Positions 8,459-18,451 of a DNA stretch of 64,000 nt are shown here, piece by piece (within the stretch, counting starts at the first letter, position 1; each line of letters opens with the position of its first letter). The notes below the pieces were generated by a model. The model did not search any database and was not told the origin of the DNA. It was given only the letters and a program-made list of their open reading frames with translations. Location: positions 806,001 through 870,000 of the forward strand of contig NZ_CP059492.1 of the NCBI RefSeq assembly GCF_014041995.1, read 5' to 3'. Source of the DNA: Changpingibacter yushuensis (GTDB lineage Bacteria; Actinomycetota; Actinomycetes; Actinomycetales; Actinomycetaceae). A program made the position numbers and the translations under genes.

Positions 8459-8661
8459 GAGTCGGGGATTACCTGGACCGCTTGAAAGCGTGCATCGTAG
8501 CCTTGTTCATATATCTTCAACGCCAGATCGCCGACATTCTTGTTGAAGGTAGATGTGGAAATGCCGAGTGTCCGTTTTAACGCAATGACATCGTTCGTCC
8601 ATGCCCAAAAGGGAGAGGGTATGCCCATGCCTCGGCCCTTGCTGCCTGATGATCCCGACAT
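8455..8661 (-). CDS. Small hypothetical protein, first gene of cassette
   Basis: About 68 residues from the ATG at 8659-8661; a TTG at 8671-8673 would add four. No strong ribosome site precedes either. The product opens with a Ser/Gly-rich stretch (MSGSSGSKGRG), followed by a region with helix-turn-helix flavour (IALKRTLGISTSTFNKNVGDLALKI). Its stop overlaps the GTG start of the next gene by four bases, so they are coupled, or represent a split or frameshifted single gene. It lies only about 40 bases inside the element boundary, so any native promoter is very short or missing, and transcription may read in from the reductase genes upstream. Confidence 0.45.
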   Translation of the reverse strand: MSGSSGSKGRGMGIPSPFWAWTNDVIALKRTLGISTSTFNKNVGDLALKIYEQGYDARFQAVQVIPDS

Positions 8662-8682
8662 ATCGGAGACCAAATGGCCGAA

Positions 8683-9396
8683 CTAGTTAACAAAGCCACA
8701 GATTTTATGTGTGCTTTTTGGGATCACGACGACGTCGTTCTCAATGAGCGCACGGAGGATCACCTGAGCAGGAGTCTTGCCATACTTAGCGCCGATCTCC
8801 GATAGGACTGGATGGGAGAAGATGCCCTTCATGCCTTCGGCAAAAGGAGCCCAGCTTTCGTGAGTAACGCCGAGCTTTGACATCACTGCATGCGCCGGCA
8901 GCTGCTGCCAGAAAGGATGCGTTTCCACTTGATTAACAGCGGGAGTGATGCGGGCGAAGGCGGCAAGGTCCGCAAGCCTCACGGCGTCGAAGTTCGATAC
9001 ACCAATGGCGCGGATCTTTCCGGCGTCGTAGGCGTCCTCAAGCGCGCGGTACGCGCCGTGGTAGTCGCCGTATGCCTGATGGAGCAGCATGAGATCGATG
9101 TAATCGGTGCCAAGCTTCGCAAGCGATTCCTCGATGGAAGCCGCCGCGCGCTCATAGGTGGCGTTGGAGACCCACACCTTGCTGGTTATGAAGATCTCTT
9201 CACGCGGAATCCCGCTCTTTGCGATCGCTGCTCCCACGCCTTCCTCGTTGCCATACGCTTGCGCGGTATCGATGAGTCGGTATCCGACGCTCAGGGCATC
9301 AGCGACGCATCGCTCGGCTTCAGCCGGACTCACCTGATACACGCCATACCCAAGGTAGGGCATGAGCACACTGTTATTGAGATTCTTGTACTTCAT
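8683..9396 (-). pseudogene. Aldo/keto reductase, C-terminus cut off at the element boundary
   Basis: The 237-residue frame begins well (AGGAGG before the ATG) and shows a normal aldo/keto reductase: GYRLIDTAQAYGNE with the catalytic Asp and Tyr, the active-site Lys in FITSKVW, and LMLLHQ with the His. The NADPH-binding region begins with VVVIPKSTHK. Immediately after this the family's last 35-45 residues are missing: six foreign residues (ICGFVN) lead to a stop. The break falls at about 8703, where base composition also changes. The simplest reading is that the mobile element inserted here, or a deletion at its edge removed the 3' end. NADPH binding and the C-terminal loop would be damaged, so the enzyme is probably inactive. 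It is a paralogue of the next reductase. Confidence 0.7.
8684..8710. other. Right-hand element/chromosome junction
   Basis: Homology to the reductase stops at about 8704; below this, codons and composition change to those of the element. On the minus strand the first foreign bases include GGCTTTGTTAAC, which could be a terminal inverted repeat of an insertion sequence, although no transposase lies next to it and the other end is not in the window. Confidence 0.45.
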
Positions 9397-9460
9397 TTTT
9401 CCTCCTGGCGCGGCTGGTTATGCGCGCTCATGTGTTCTCTCGAGTTGGTGGTGTGGTGAC

Positions 9461-10309
9461 TCACTGCTGCTGATCGAAGTCCATTGGGGTGGTGACGAAG
9501 GCGGGTGCTTCCTCCGCGACGTCGTAGTAGGCCTTCTGTGGGAAGGAGTTGATGCGTGCGACTTCCTCATCCGTCAGCGCGAAATCGAAGATGTTGAGGT
9601 TCTCGGCCATGTGGATGGGATTGGTGGTCTTGGGAAACACCACGTTGCCTTCCTGAATGTGCCACCGCAGGATGATCTGGCTGTTGGTCTTGCCATGCCG
9701 TGCAGCGATCTCGCTGATGAATGGGTCATCAATAAGAGCCTTGTCGCCGTGGCCCAGCGGGTACCAGCCCTCAACTATCACTCCCATGGGTTCGAGCCAC
9801 GCCTTGATGTCATGCTGATTCCAGCGCGGATTGACTTCGATCTGAAGAACCTGAGGCGTCACAAATCCAGAGTCCAACACTTCTTGGAACTTCCTCTTGT
9901 TGAAGTTGGACAGTCCGATGGACCGGATCTTTCCCTCGGCCTGCGCCTCTTCAAGCGCACGCCACGCTTCGGTGTATGCACCGTAGGGTTGGTGAAGGAG
10001 CATAAGGTCTACGTACTCCGTGTCCAAGCGGCGAAGCGAGGCGTCAATCCCGCTCTTGCACTCCTCGTAACTGTAGTTCTGCGGGAAGAGCTTCGTTGTA
10101 ATAAAGAAATCCTCTCGGGGCACTGAGGAGTCGCGTACAACTTCGCCCACAGCCACCTCGTTGAAGTACGCATTGGCGGTATCGATGTGGCGGTAACCCA
10201 ACTCAATAGCCGTTGGAAGGCTCTTCTTGACTTCGGCGCTACTCATCATGAATACGCCGAAACCCATCGCCGGGATGGTAAGTCCGTTGTTCATCGTGAA
10301 CTGTTCCAC
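9461..10309 (-). CDS. Aldo/keto reductase
   Basis: A 282-residue NADPH-dependent oxidoreductase of the AKR5-like (2,5-diketo-gluconate reductase-like) type, cytoplasmic, reducing carbonyls of unknown identity. The chosen start is the GTG at 10307-10309 because AGGAGAG lies seven bases before it and the family begins at this point (EQFTMNNGLTIPAMGFG); a longer frame upstream has Cys-rich non-family sequence. Catalytic residues are visible: Asp and Tyr in HIDTANAYFNE, Lys in FFITTKLF, His in LMLLHQPYG. The NADPH-binding VVFPKTTN and a complete C-terminus (FDFALTDEEVARIN) are present. It precedes the truncated paralogue and diverges from a LysR regulator that probably controls it. Confidence 0.88.
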   Translation of the reverse strand: MEQFTMNNGLTIPAMGFGVFMMSSAEVKKSLPTAIELGYRHIDTANAYFNEVAVGEVVRDSSVPREDFFITTKLFPQNYSYEECKSGIDASLRRLDTEYVDLMLLHQPYGAYTEAWRALEEAQAEGKIRSIGLSNFNKRKFQEVLDSGFVTPQVLQIEVNPRWNQHDIKAWLEPMGVIVEGWYPLGHGDKALIDDPFISEIAARHGKTNSQIILRWHIQEGNVVFPKTTNPIHMAENLNIFDFALTDEEVARINSFPQKAYYDVAEEAPAFVTTPMDFDQQQ

Positions 10310-10516
10310 GAGTCTCTCCTTTGTCTGGGGGCCGCGGGGTGCAGGTGCGGCCGCATGGCGCGGACAGACGGAAGTGCACATGGCACTGTCAACGTGCGGC
10401 TTGCTTGTCTCGATACAATTCTTGCATCCATATTTTGAGTAAGTACAATGCGTATATTGAGTTTTGCTATTCAGTTTATGCATAGCTCACAAGGTTGGCG
10501 CACGGAGGAGGATCGA
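10310..10516. promoter_or_regulatory. Divergent promoter region, reductase / LysR regulator
   Basis: The 207-base gap between the two divergent start codons is the only place for both promoters. The AT-rich part lies at about 10420-10490. LysR proteins commonly bind such gaps at T-N11-A sites; several such spacings occur here, so I cannot pick one. Confidence 0.45.
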
Positions 10517-11356
10517 TTGGACCTTGAGCAACTCAAGCAGCTGGTTGCCATCGCGCATCACGGTTCGGTTTCCGCCGCGGCAGAAGAGCTTGGCTATTCG
10601 CAGCCTGCCTTGAGCAGGTCCATTCAACGTCTGGAGCGGGAGCTCGGGTGTCAGCTCTTCGAACGCACCAAGAACAAAGTGACGCTCAACGAAGCAGGCC
10701 GCATAACTCTGGAGTACGCCGCGGAGATTCTACGTTCGGATCGGCGCCTGAGGGACAGGCTGAGCCTCTTGGCCAACCGTAGCCGCACGCTGCGCATAGG
10801 AACTTGTGCTCCGGCCCCGCTGTGGCGATTGACGTCGCTCATCGTGGAGCGATTGCCGGGAACCATGATTGGCCCTGTCATGATGAGTGAAGACGAGGTT
10901 GAGCGAGCGGTGTACAACCGTGAGGTCGACTTCGGGATTACTCTCAAGCCGCTTCCGCTTCCGGGCATTCAGTCTGTGCCATTCATGCATGAAAGCCTTG
11001 CGCTCAACATCCCCACCACCGATCCGCTTGCCGCGTGTGAGAGCCTCCGGTTTGCTGACGTAGACGGGCGCAGGTTCCTAGTCTTGCAGGACATCGGATT
11101 CTGGTGGGACGTATGCGTGAACCATCTGCCCACGTCTGAGTTCGTGCGGCAGTCTGACCGCGAAGTGTTCCGCAAGCTAGCTGAGAGCACGGACGCGCTG
11201 ACGTTTGTCACGAACGCCGCTGTTTCCAGCACGCCGGGGCGCACCCCAGTTCCTTTGGACGACGACGAAGCCCACGTTACGTTCTACGTGCACATGTCCG
11301 AAGGTGTGGGCCCGGAGCTGCGCTCAGCGGTACGGCAGGCCGCGCTTCAAGAGTGA
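10517..11356 (+). CDS. LysR-family transcriptional regulator
   Basis: A 279-residue LysR-type regulator. The start is the TTG at 10517, giving the family's normal beginning (DLEQLKQLVAIAHHGSVSAA) with GGAGGA seven bases upstream; the frame extends 23 codons further but without homology. Residues 1-60 form the winged helix-turn-helix (SAAAEELGYSQPALSRSI), followed by a linker helix and a periplasmic-binding-fold effector domain to the end. It diverges from an aldo/keto reductase, the classic arrangement in which a LysR protein controls its neighbour, probably in response to a carbonyl or redox signal. The effector is unknown. Confidence 0.85.
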   Translation: MDLEQLKQLVAIAHHGSVSAAAEELGYSQPALSRSIQRLERELGCQLFERTKNKVTLNEAGRITLEYAAEILRSDRRLRDRLSLLANRSRTLRIGTCAPAPLWRLTSLIVERLPGTMIGPVMMSEDEVERAVYNREVDFGITLKPLPLPGIQSVPFMHESLALNIPTTDPLAACESLRFADVDGRRFLVLQDIGFWWDVCVNHLPTSEFVRQSDREVFRKLAESTDALTFVTNAAVSSTPGRTPVPLDDDEAHVTFYVHMSEGVGPELRSAVRQAALQE

Positions 11357-11452
11357 GTAGTTTTCTCACGGACTGCCACGGGTAAAGCGCTCTAGGAGCA
11401 ATCCGGGCCACACAAGCGGGTTGCTGGCAGGGAGAACAGATGGCATGACGTG

Positions 11453-11492
11453 GGGGAGGGCTAGCGGTGGATCACCACCGCTAGCCCTCCCC
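11453..11492. terminator. Bidirectional terminator-like hairpin
   Basis: GGGGAGGGCTAGCGGTGG (11453-11470) pairs perfectly over 18 bp with 11475-11492 around an ATCA loop, between the convergent ends of the LysR and guaB1 genes. There is no clear T tract. Confidence 0.75.
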
Positions 11493-11518
11493 GCAAGCTC
11501 GGCCCAACTGGCCCGCTC

Positions 11519-13522
<2,004 letters not shown>

Positions 13523-15622
13523 ATGGAGCGCACCACTACGGACGTTGAGGCCACGACCCAAGAAGCATGGGCTGGTTTCACCACCGGAAATTGGACCGAT
13601 AACATCGATGTCCGCGACTTTATCCAGAAGAATTACACGCCTTACGAAGGCGATGCATCCTTCTTGTCCGGTCCGACGGAGAAGACCCTGAAGGTTTGGG
13701 ATACTCTCTCCAACAAGTATCTCAACGTGGAGCGTGAGCGCCGCGTCTACGACGTCGATACAAAGATTCCTGCCGACATCGATGCATTCCCGGCTGGCTA
13801 CATTAGCGAAGATGACAACGTGATCGTCGGTCTCCAGACCGATGTCCCACTCAAGCGTGCAATGATGCCAAATGGCGGATGGCGCATGGTTGAAACAGCC
13901 ATCAACGAAGCTGGCAAGGAAGTTGACGAAGACGTCAAGAAGATCTTCACCAAGTACCGCAAGACCCATAACGAAGCCGTCTTCGATATTTACACGCCAC
14001 GGATCCGCGCTGCGCGTTCCTCCCACATCATCACAGGTCTTCCCGATGCCTACGGCCGTGGCCGCATCATCGGCGATTACCGCCGCGTGGCACTCTATGG
14101 CGTTGACAAGCTGATTGCCGAAAAGACGGCTTCTCGCGATTCGGTCGCGGATCAGCCCTTCACTGAGAACTGGGCACGCTTCCGCGAGGAGCACTCCGAG
14201 CAGATCAAGGCTCTCAAGAAGCTCAAGAACATGGCTGCTTCTTACGGCTTTGACGTCTCGGCCCCCGCCAAGACGGCCCAGGAAGCAGTTCAGTGGACTT
14301 ACTTCGGCTACCTCGCTTCCGTGAAGTCACAGGACGGCGCCGCAATGTCGTTCGGCCGCCTCTCCGCCTTCTTCGATGTCTACTTTGAGCGCGATCTCAA
14401 GGCTGGCATTATCAACGAGGCCGACGCACAGGAAATGATCGATTCACTCGTTCTCAAGCTGCGCATCGTCCGCTTCCTTCGCACCATCGATTACGACCAG
14501 ATCTTCTCCGGCGATCCATACTGGGCAACCTGGTCAGACGCTGGATTCGGCGAAGACGGCCGCACTTTGGTCACCAAGACCTCGTTCCGCTTGCTTCAGA
14601 CGCTGCGTAACCTCGGTCCGGCACCGGAACCGAACATCACAATCTTCTGGGATGAGAACCTGCCTGCAGGTTACAAGGAGTTCTGCGCCGCGATCTCGAT
14701 CGAGACGTCCTCCATCCAGTACGAATCCGATCCGCAGATTCGCGCCCACTGGGGCGACGACGCCGCCATCGCATGCTGCGTTTCGCCGATGCGCGTTGGA
14801 AAGCAGATGCAGTTCTTCGGAGCTCGCGTGAACGCCGCCAAGGCTCTGCTCTACGCCATCAACGGTGGCCGCGATGAGATGTCCGGCAAGCAGATCGTCA
14901 AGGGATACGAAGGTGTCCAAGGCGATGCTCCGCTCGAGTTCGACGATGTGTGGAAGAAGTACGAAGAGATGCTCGACTGGGTGGTTGGCACCTACGTTGA
15001 GGCGCTCAACATCATTCACTACAGCCACGATCGTTACGCATACGAGTCCATCGAAATGGCTCTCCACGATTCCGACATCGTTCGCACGATGGGCTGCGGT
15101 ATCGCAGGCCTTTCCATCGTGGCCGACTCGCTTTCGGCCATCAAGTACGCCAAGGTGACACCGATTCGTGATGAAACCGGCCTCGTCGTCGACTACAAGA
15201 CGGAAGGCGAATTCCCGACGTACGGTAACGATGATGACCGCGCCGACGACATCGCTGCGACTGTGGTTCACACCGTCATGTCAAAGATTCGCGAGATTCC
15301 GCTTTACCGCGATGCGGTTCCGACTCAGTCCGTGCTGACGATCACCTCTAACGTGGTGTACGGCAAGGCCACTGGTGCATTCCCGTCCGGTCACGAGGCT
15401 GGCACGCCATTTGCTCCAGGTGCGAACCCGGAGAACGGCATCGACACCCACGGCATGGTTGCCTCCATGCTTTCAGTGGGCAAGCTCGATTACAACGATG
15501 CGCTGGATGGCATTTCGCTGACCAACACGATCACCCCATCTGGATTGGGTCGCAACAAGGAAGAGCAGGTCTCCAACCTGGTCGGAATTCTTGACGCCGG
15601 CTTCATTCCCGAAGAGGACTGA
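13523..15622 (+). CDS. pflB: Pyruvate formate-lyase catalytic subunit lacking its glycyl radical domain
   Basis: A 699-residue protein that would convert pyruvate and CoA into acetyl-CoA and formate under anaerobic conditions. The ATG at 13523 is chosen for its AGGAG site and for matching the family start; the frame is open 55 codons further upstream without homology. The two catalytic cysteines (Cys418 and Cys419, in ACCVSPM) sit at the same numbers as in E. coli PflB. The protein then ends after SNLVGILDAGFIPEED, exactly at the linker before the glycyl radical domain. The usual last 60 residues with the RVSGYA motif are absent; they are encoded by the separate gene at 15811. The core alone cannot hold the radical, so it should need that partner. 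Otherwise the core looks complete. Confidence 0.93.
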   Translation: MERTTTDVEATTQEAWAGFTTGNWTDNIDVRDFIQKNYTPYEGDASFLSGPTEKTLKVWDTLSNKYLNVERERRVYDVDTKIPADIDAFPAGYISEDDNVIVGLQTDVPLKRAMMPNGGWRMVETAINEAGKEVDEDVKKIFTKYRKTHNEAVFDIYTPRIRAARSSHIITGLPDAYGRGRIIGDYRRVALYGVDKLIAEKTASRDSVADQPFTENWARFREEHSEQIKALKKLKNMAASYGFDVSAPAKTAQEAVQWTYFGYLASVKSQDGAAMSFGRLSAFFDVYFERDLKAGIINEADAQEMIDSLVLKLRIVRFLRTIDYDQIFSGDPYWATWSDAGFGEDGRTLVTKTSFRLLQTLRNLGPAPEPNITIFWDENLPAGYKEFCAAISIETSSIQYESDPQIRAHWGDDAAIACCVSPMRVGKQMQFFGARVNAAKALLYAINGGRDEMSGKQIVKGYEGVQGDAPLEFDDVWKKYEEMLDWVVGTYVEALNIIHYSHDRYAYESIEMALHDSDIVRTMGCGIAGLSIVADSLSAIKYAKVTPIRDETGLVVDYKTEGEFPTYGNDDDRADDIAATVVHTVMSKIREIPLYRDAVPTQSVLTITSNVVYGKATGAFPSGHEAGTPFAPGANPENGIDTHGMVASMLSVGKLDYNDALDGISLTNTITPSGLGRNKEEQVSNLVGILDAGFIPEED

Positions 15623-15636
15623 CTTATCGCGGCGCA

Positions 15637-15676
15637 CCCTCGCGGTTCGGAAGCATGTGCTGGCGAACCGCGAGGG
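15637..15676 (+). terminator. Perfect 13-bp hairpin between pflB and the glycyl radical gene
   Basis: CCCTCGCGGTTCG (15637-15649) pairs perfectly with 15664-15676 around a 14-base loop, 15 bases after the pflB stop. It lacks a T tract, so it may be a partial terminator or an mRNA-stabilising or processing element that uncouples the dose of the two halves of the enzyme. Confidence 0.6.
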
Positions 15677-15735
15677 CGTGAACGGCGTGAATATGAGACG
15701 AGGTGAGGTGCAACTCATCCGCCTTTCTACCCCGT

Positions 15736-15794
15736 TTACACCAATATTTACTTGATAGAATCCAATTACTTGAGTGACAAGCATTTGTCTCAAT
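15736..15794 (+). promoter_or_regulatory. Candidate promoter and operator for the glycyl radical gene
   Basis: A possible -35 TTTACA (15736-15741) and -10 TAGAAT (15757-15762) are 15 bases apart, and an imperfect palindrome, TTGA..GACAA-GCAT-TTGTC.TCAA, covers 15771-15794 just before the ribosome site AGGAG. This would give the small gene its own regulated transcription. Overlapping TTGATAGAATCCAA faintly resembles an FNR box (TTGAT-N4-ATCAA) but two bases of the second half differ. Confidence 0.4.
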
Positions 15795-15810
15795 ATTTAG
15801 GAGCCGAAAC

Positions 15811-16062
15811 ATGGCAGCGATGACATTTGACGAGCGTCTTGCATCGATGAAGGCAGCCCGTTGCGATAACGGTGGCGTTCAGGGTCTCTACCACGCAAAC
15901 ATCAACGTGCTGGACCGTTCCACCCTCGAGGACGCAATTGAGCATCCCGAGAAGTACCCGAACCTCACCGTTCGCGTTTCTGGATATGCGGTTAACTTCG
16001 TCAAGCTGACCAAGGAGCAGCAGCTTGACGTTCTCTCCCGCACCTTCCATCACTCCGCCTGA
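15811..16062 (+). CDS. grcA: Stand-alone glycyl radical domain of pyruvate formate-lyase
   Basis: An 83-residue protein that carries the glycyl radical loop RVSGYAVNF (Gly58) and the rest of the PFL C-terminal domain ([34 protein letters not shown]). Residues 1-20 are a novel charged N-terminus ([17 protein letters not shown]). It resembles E. coli GrcA/YfiD, a spare part that rescues oxygen-cleaved PflB, but YfiD is about 127 residues, and here the neighbouring PflB has no radical domain at all. So this is most probably an obligatory subunit: the radical is made on Gly58 by PflA and passed to Cys419 of PflB. AGGAG lies before the ATG; the gene is five bases from pflA. Radical Gly and flanking residues are intact. 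Confidence 0.92.
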   Translation: MAAMTFDERLASMKAARCDNGGVQGLYHANINVLDRSTLEDAIEHPEKYPNLTVRVSGYAVNFVKLTKEQQLDVLSRTFHHSA

Positions 16063-16067
16063 GTGCA

Positions 16068-16931
16068 ATGAGCGTTGAGATTGGGGCCGTCGGCGACCAG
16101 GATTTTCTGGCACCGGCGGCCCGTCTTCATGGTGCGGGAACAGCAGGACTTGCTGAACTGACTGACCTCGAGCACGCCGATCGCTTGAAGCGCATGCGCG
16201 ATGGTTCGTTGGGGTCGGTGCATTCGTGGGAACTCGTGACGGCCGTTGACGGTCCCGGAACTCGGATGACCGTGTTCCTGGCTGGCTGCCCACTGCGCTG
16301 CCTGTACTGCCACAATCCTGACACGATGGCGATGCGAAACGGCGAACCCGTTGAAGCGGATGAGCTCCTGCGGCGCATCAAGCGCTACCGCAAGGTGTTC
16401 CGTTCTACTGGGGGCGGCCTCACCCTTTCCGGTGGTGAGGTTCTTATGCAGCCCGCATTCGCAAACCGCCTCCTGACGGGCGCGAAGGAAATGGGTATTC
16501 ACACCTGCTTGGATACCTCCGGTTTCCTTGGCCGGGCCGCAAGCGACGAGATGCTCGCGAACGTGGATCTAGTTCTTCTGGATATCAAGTCTGGTGACCC
16601 AGACACGTATCTTGAGGTGACCGGGCGCCAACTTCAGCCCACCATCGATTTTGGAGACAGGCTGGATGCCAAGGGCATTGAGATCTGGATTCGATTTGTG
16701 CTTGTTCCCGGGCTGACCGATGATCCGGAGAACATCCGCAAAGCAGCAAAGATTGCTGCTCGATGGGGATCCGTTTCACGCGTCGAGGTGCTCGCCTTCC
16801 ATCAGATGGGGCGCGACAAGTGGGAGAGTCTAGGAATGGACTACAAGCTCAAAGATGCAGTTCCGCCTACCTTTGAACAACTCGATCAGGCGCGCGCGAT
16901 TTTCCGTGAGGAGGGCCTGACGGTCTTCTAA
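16068..16931 (+). CDS. pflA: Pyruvate formate-lyase activating enzyme
   Basis: A 287-residue radical SAM enzyme that uses S-adenosylmethionine and a 4Fe-4S cluster to abstract hydrogen from the glycine of its partner. The cluster cysteines are Cys74, Cys78 and Cys81 (GCPLRCLYCHNP). The TVDGPG-like SAM-entry segment is AVDGPGTR, and GGGLTLSGGEVLMQ is the SAM-binding stretch. With the ATG at 16068, five bases after the glycyl radical gene, the N-terminus is about 45 residues longer than in E. coli PflA; an internal ATG at 16194 would give the normal length but has no ribosome site. The operon order, radical protein then activase, fits direct cooperation. The last codons are duplicated in tandem downstream. 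Confidence 0.92.
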   Translation: MSVEIGAVGDQDFLAPAARLHGAGTAGLAELTDLEHADRLKRMRDGSLGSVHSWELVTAVDGPGTRMTVFLAGCPLRCLYCHNPDTMAMRNGEPVEADELLRRIKRYRKVFRSTGGGLTLSGGEVLMQPAFANRLLTGAKEMGIHTCLDTSGFLGRAASDEMLANVDLVLLDIKSGDPDTYLEVTGRQLQPTIDFGDRLDAKGIEIWIRFVLVPGLTDDPENIRKAAKIAARWGSVSRVEVLAFHQMGRDKWESLGMDYKLKDAVPPTFEQLDQARAIFREEGLTVF

Positions 16932-16977
16932 CCCGAGGGTCTGACGGTCTTCTAACCCGAGGGTCTGACGGTCTTCT
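16911..16977. repeat. 24-bp tandem repeat, 2.8 copies, across the pflA stop
   Basis: Units begin at 16911, 16935 and 16959 with period 24 (GAGGGTCTGACGGTCTTCTA then ACCC); the first copy, inside pflA, differs by one base and encodes the last residues and stop. The third is cut short at 16977. It looks like recent slippage; the period is a multiple of three. Confidence 0.9.
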
Positions 16978-17068
16978 GAGCTGACGGCCGTGCGTCATGT
17001 TCATCTTCATCTGCCGGGATTGCGAACGCGGGATACCACCGCGCCTGCGAAGGTGGGAACATTGATGT

Positions 17069-18451
17069 ATGAGCAGATACGAAGTCAATAATCCCAACAC
17101 GGGCCGCACCGAGGAATCCTTCGAGTCTCTCAGCGCGGATGCCATTCCTGCCGTCATCGATCGAGCCCATCATGCCTTTCTCGGCTGGAAAGACAGCGAT
17201 ATGGAGGAGCGATCTGAGGTTCTTCATACGTTGGGGGAGCTGATCTCAGAAGAGAAGGAGCGCCTAGCTCGAATTATCGGACGCGAGATGGGCAAGCCAC
17301 TCAAGGACGGAATAGCCGAACTCGATGCACTTGTGAAGCACGCCCATTGGTTCGCAGATAACGCGCCTAGCCTGTTGGAGCCCACCGTAGTGGAAGCCTC
17401 TGACGGGGTAACCACGTATGTCACTCACGATCCTCTTGGCGTCCTTCTGGGCATAATGCCATGGAACTTTCCCTATAACCAGATGGCTCGCTTTGTGCTG
17501 CCGCAGCTGATGGTGGGCAACGCGATTATCATGAAACAGGCATCGATATGCCCCGTTTCTTCGGCTGAGTTTGCTGCACTTCTTCTGCGCGCAGGCCTAC
17601 CAGAAGGCGTGTACACAAACGCTTATGTGGACTCCGCCGATGTGGAACATGTGTTGGCTGATTTTCGCGTCAAAGGATTCTCCTTAACGGGGTCGGAAGC
17701 CGCAGGGCGATCCGTTGCAGCCATCGCCGGTAAGTATGGCAAGCGTTGCGTGCTCGAACTCGGCGGGAACGATCCGATGGTCATTCTTGATACCGACGAC
17801 GTCGTCGCCATGGCGCGCAAAGCCGTCCAGATTCGTACGTTCAACGCGGGTCAAGTATGCACGTCACCAAAGCGAATCATCGTTGCATCCGAAATCTACG
17901 ATGATTTCGTGGAAGCAGCTACCGATGCGGTTTCACAGATCAAGGTGGGTGCGTTCGATGAAGAAGGTGTGGACGTGGGCCCCCTTTCTTCCATTCAGGC
18001 ACGCGACGAAGTTGTGGAACGGATTCAGATGGCGGTCAAGGATGGCGCCACCTTACGCTGGGGCGGCAGAAAGATCGATCGGCCAGGTGCCTTCATGGAG
18101 CCAGCGCTTCTTACGGGAGTAGGCGTGGATCAGGATCTTTCCTGTAACGAACTCTTTGGACCGGCGGTGGTCATCTACCGTGCTGAAGATGAGGAAGACG
18201 CTCTGCGAATTGCGAACGCCACTGAGTATGGCCTCCAGTCTTCGGTGTGGAGCACGGATGTTGAGAAGGCCGAATCCTTCGCGCGCAAGGTGCAAGCAGG
18301 CATGACGTTCGTCAATGCCCACCGTGAATCCGGTCCAGAGTATGCGTTTGGCGGTATCAATCGCTCGGGCTATGGGCGCGAGCAGGGCCAGTGGGGCCTC
18401 GCCCTTTTCACGAACGAGCACACGTTCCGCATTCACGATCACATTCTTTAG
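17069..18451 (+). CDS. gabD: NAD(P)-dependent succinate-semialdehyde dehydrogenase
   Basis: A 460-residue aldehyde dehydrogenase of the succinate-semialdehyde type, producing succinate. The general base Glu230 (LELGGNDP) and nucleophile Cys264 (GQVCTSPKR) are present. PWNFPYNQ and the SLTGSEAAGR cofactor loop support the assignment. ATG at 17069 gives the usual compact length of this subfamily, but the ribosome site is weak. No GABA transaminase or 2-oxoglutarate decarboxylase lies next to it, so the source of the semialdehyde is unclear. It may serve a partial TCA route together with sucCD located downstream, or detoxify aldehydes. Gene stands alone between pflA and pcrA. Confidence 0.82.
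   Translation: MSRYEVNNPNTGRTEESFESLSADAIPAVIDRAHHAFLGWKDSDMEERSEVLHTLGELISEEKERLARIIGREMGKPLKDGIAELDALVKHAHWFADNAPSLLEPTVVEASDGVTTYVTHDPLGVLLGIMPWNFPYNQMARFVLPQLMVGNAIIMKQASICPVSSAEFAALLLRAGLPEGVYTNAYVDSADVEHVLADFRVKGFSLTGSEAAGRSVAAIAGKYGKRCVLELGGNDPMVILDTDDVVAMARKAVQIRTFNAGQVCTSPKRIIVASEIYDDFVEAATDAVSQIKVGAFDEEGVDVGPLSSIQARDEVVERIQMAVKDGATLRWGGRKIDRPGAFMEPALLTGVGVDQDLSCNELFGPAVVIYRAEDEEDALRIANATEYGLQSSVWSTDVEKAESFARKVQAGMTFVNAHRESGPEYAFGGINRSGYGREQGQWGLALFTNEHTFRIHDHIL

Noticed and set aside
13523-15622. pflB as a simple frameshift pseudogene
   Set aside because: The core ends cleanly at a domain linker, the radical domain has its own start, ribosome site and N-terminal segment, and all active residues in both parts are intact, so a functional split is the better explanation.
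15753-15766. FNR box before the glycyl radical gene
   Set aside because: TTGATAGAATCCAA fits only one half of the consensus well; kept only as a remark.
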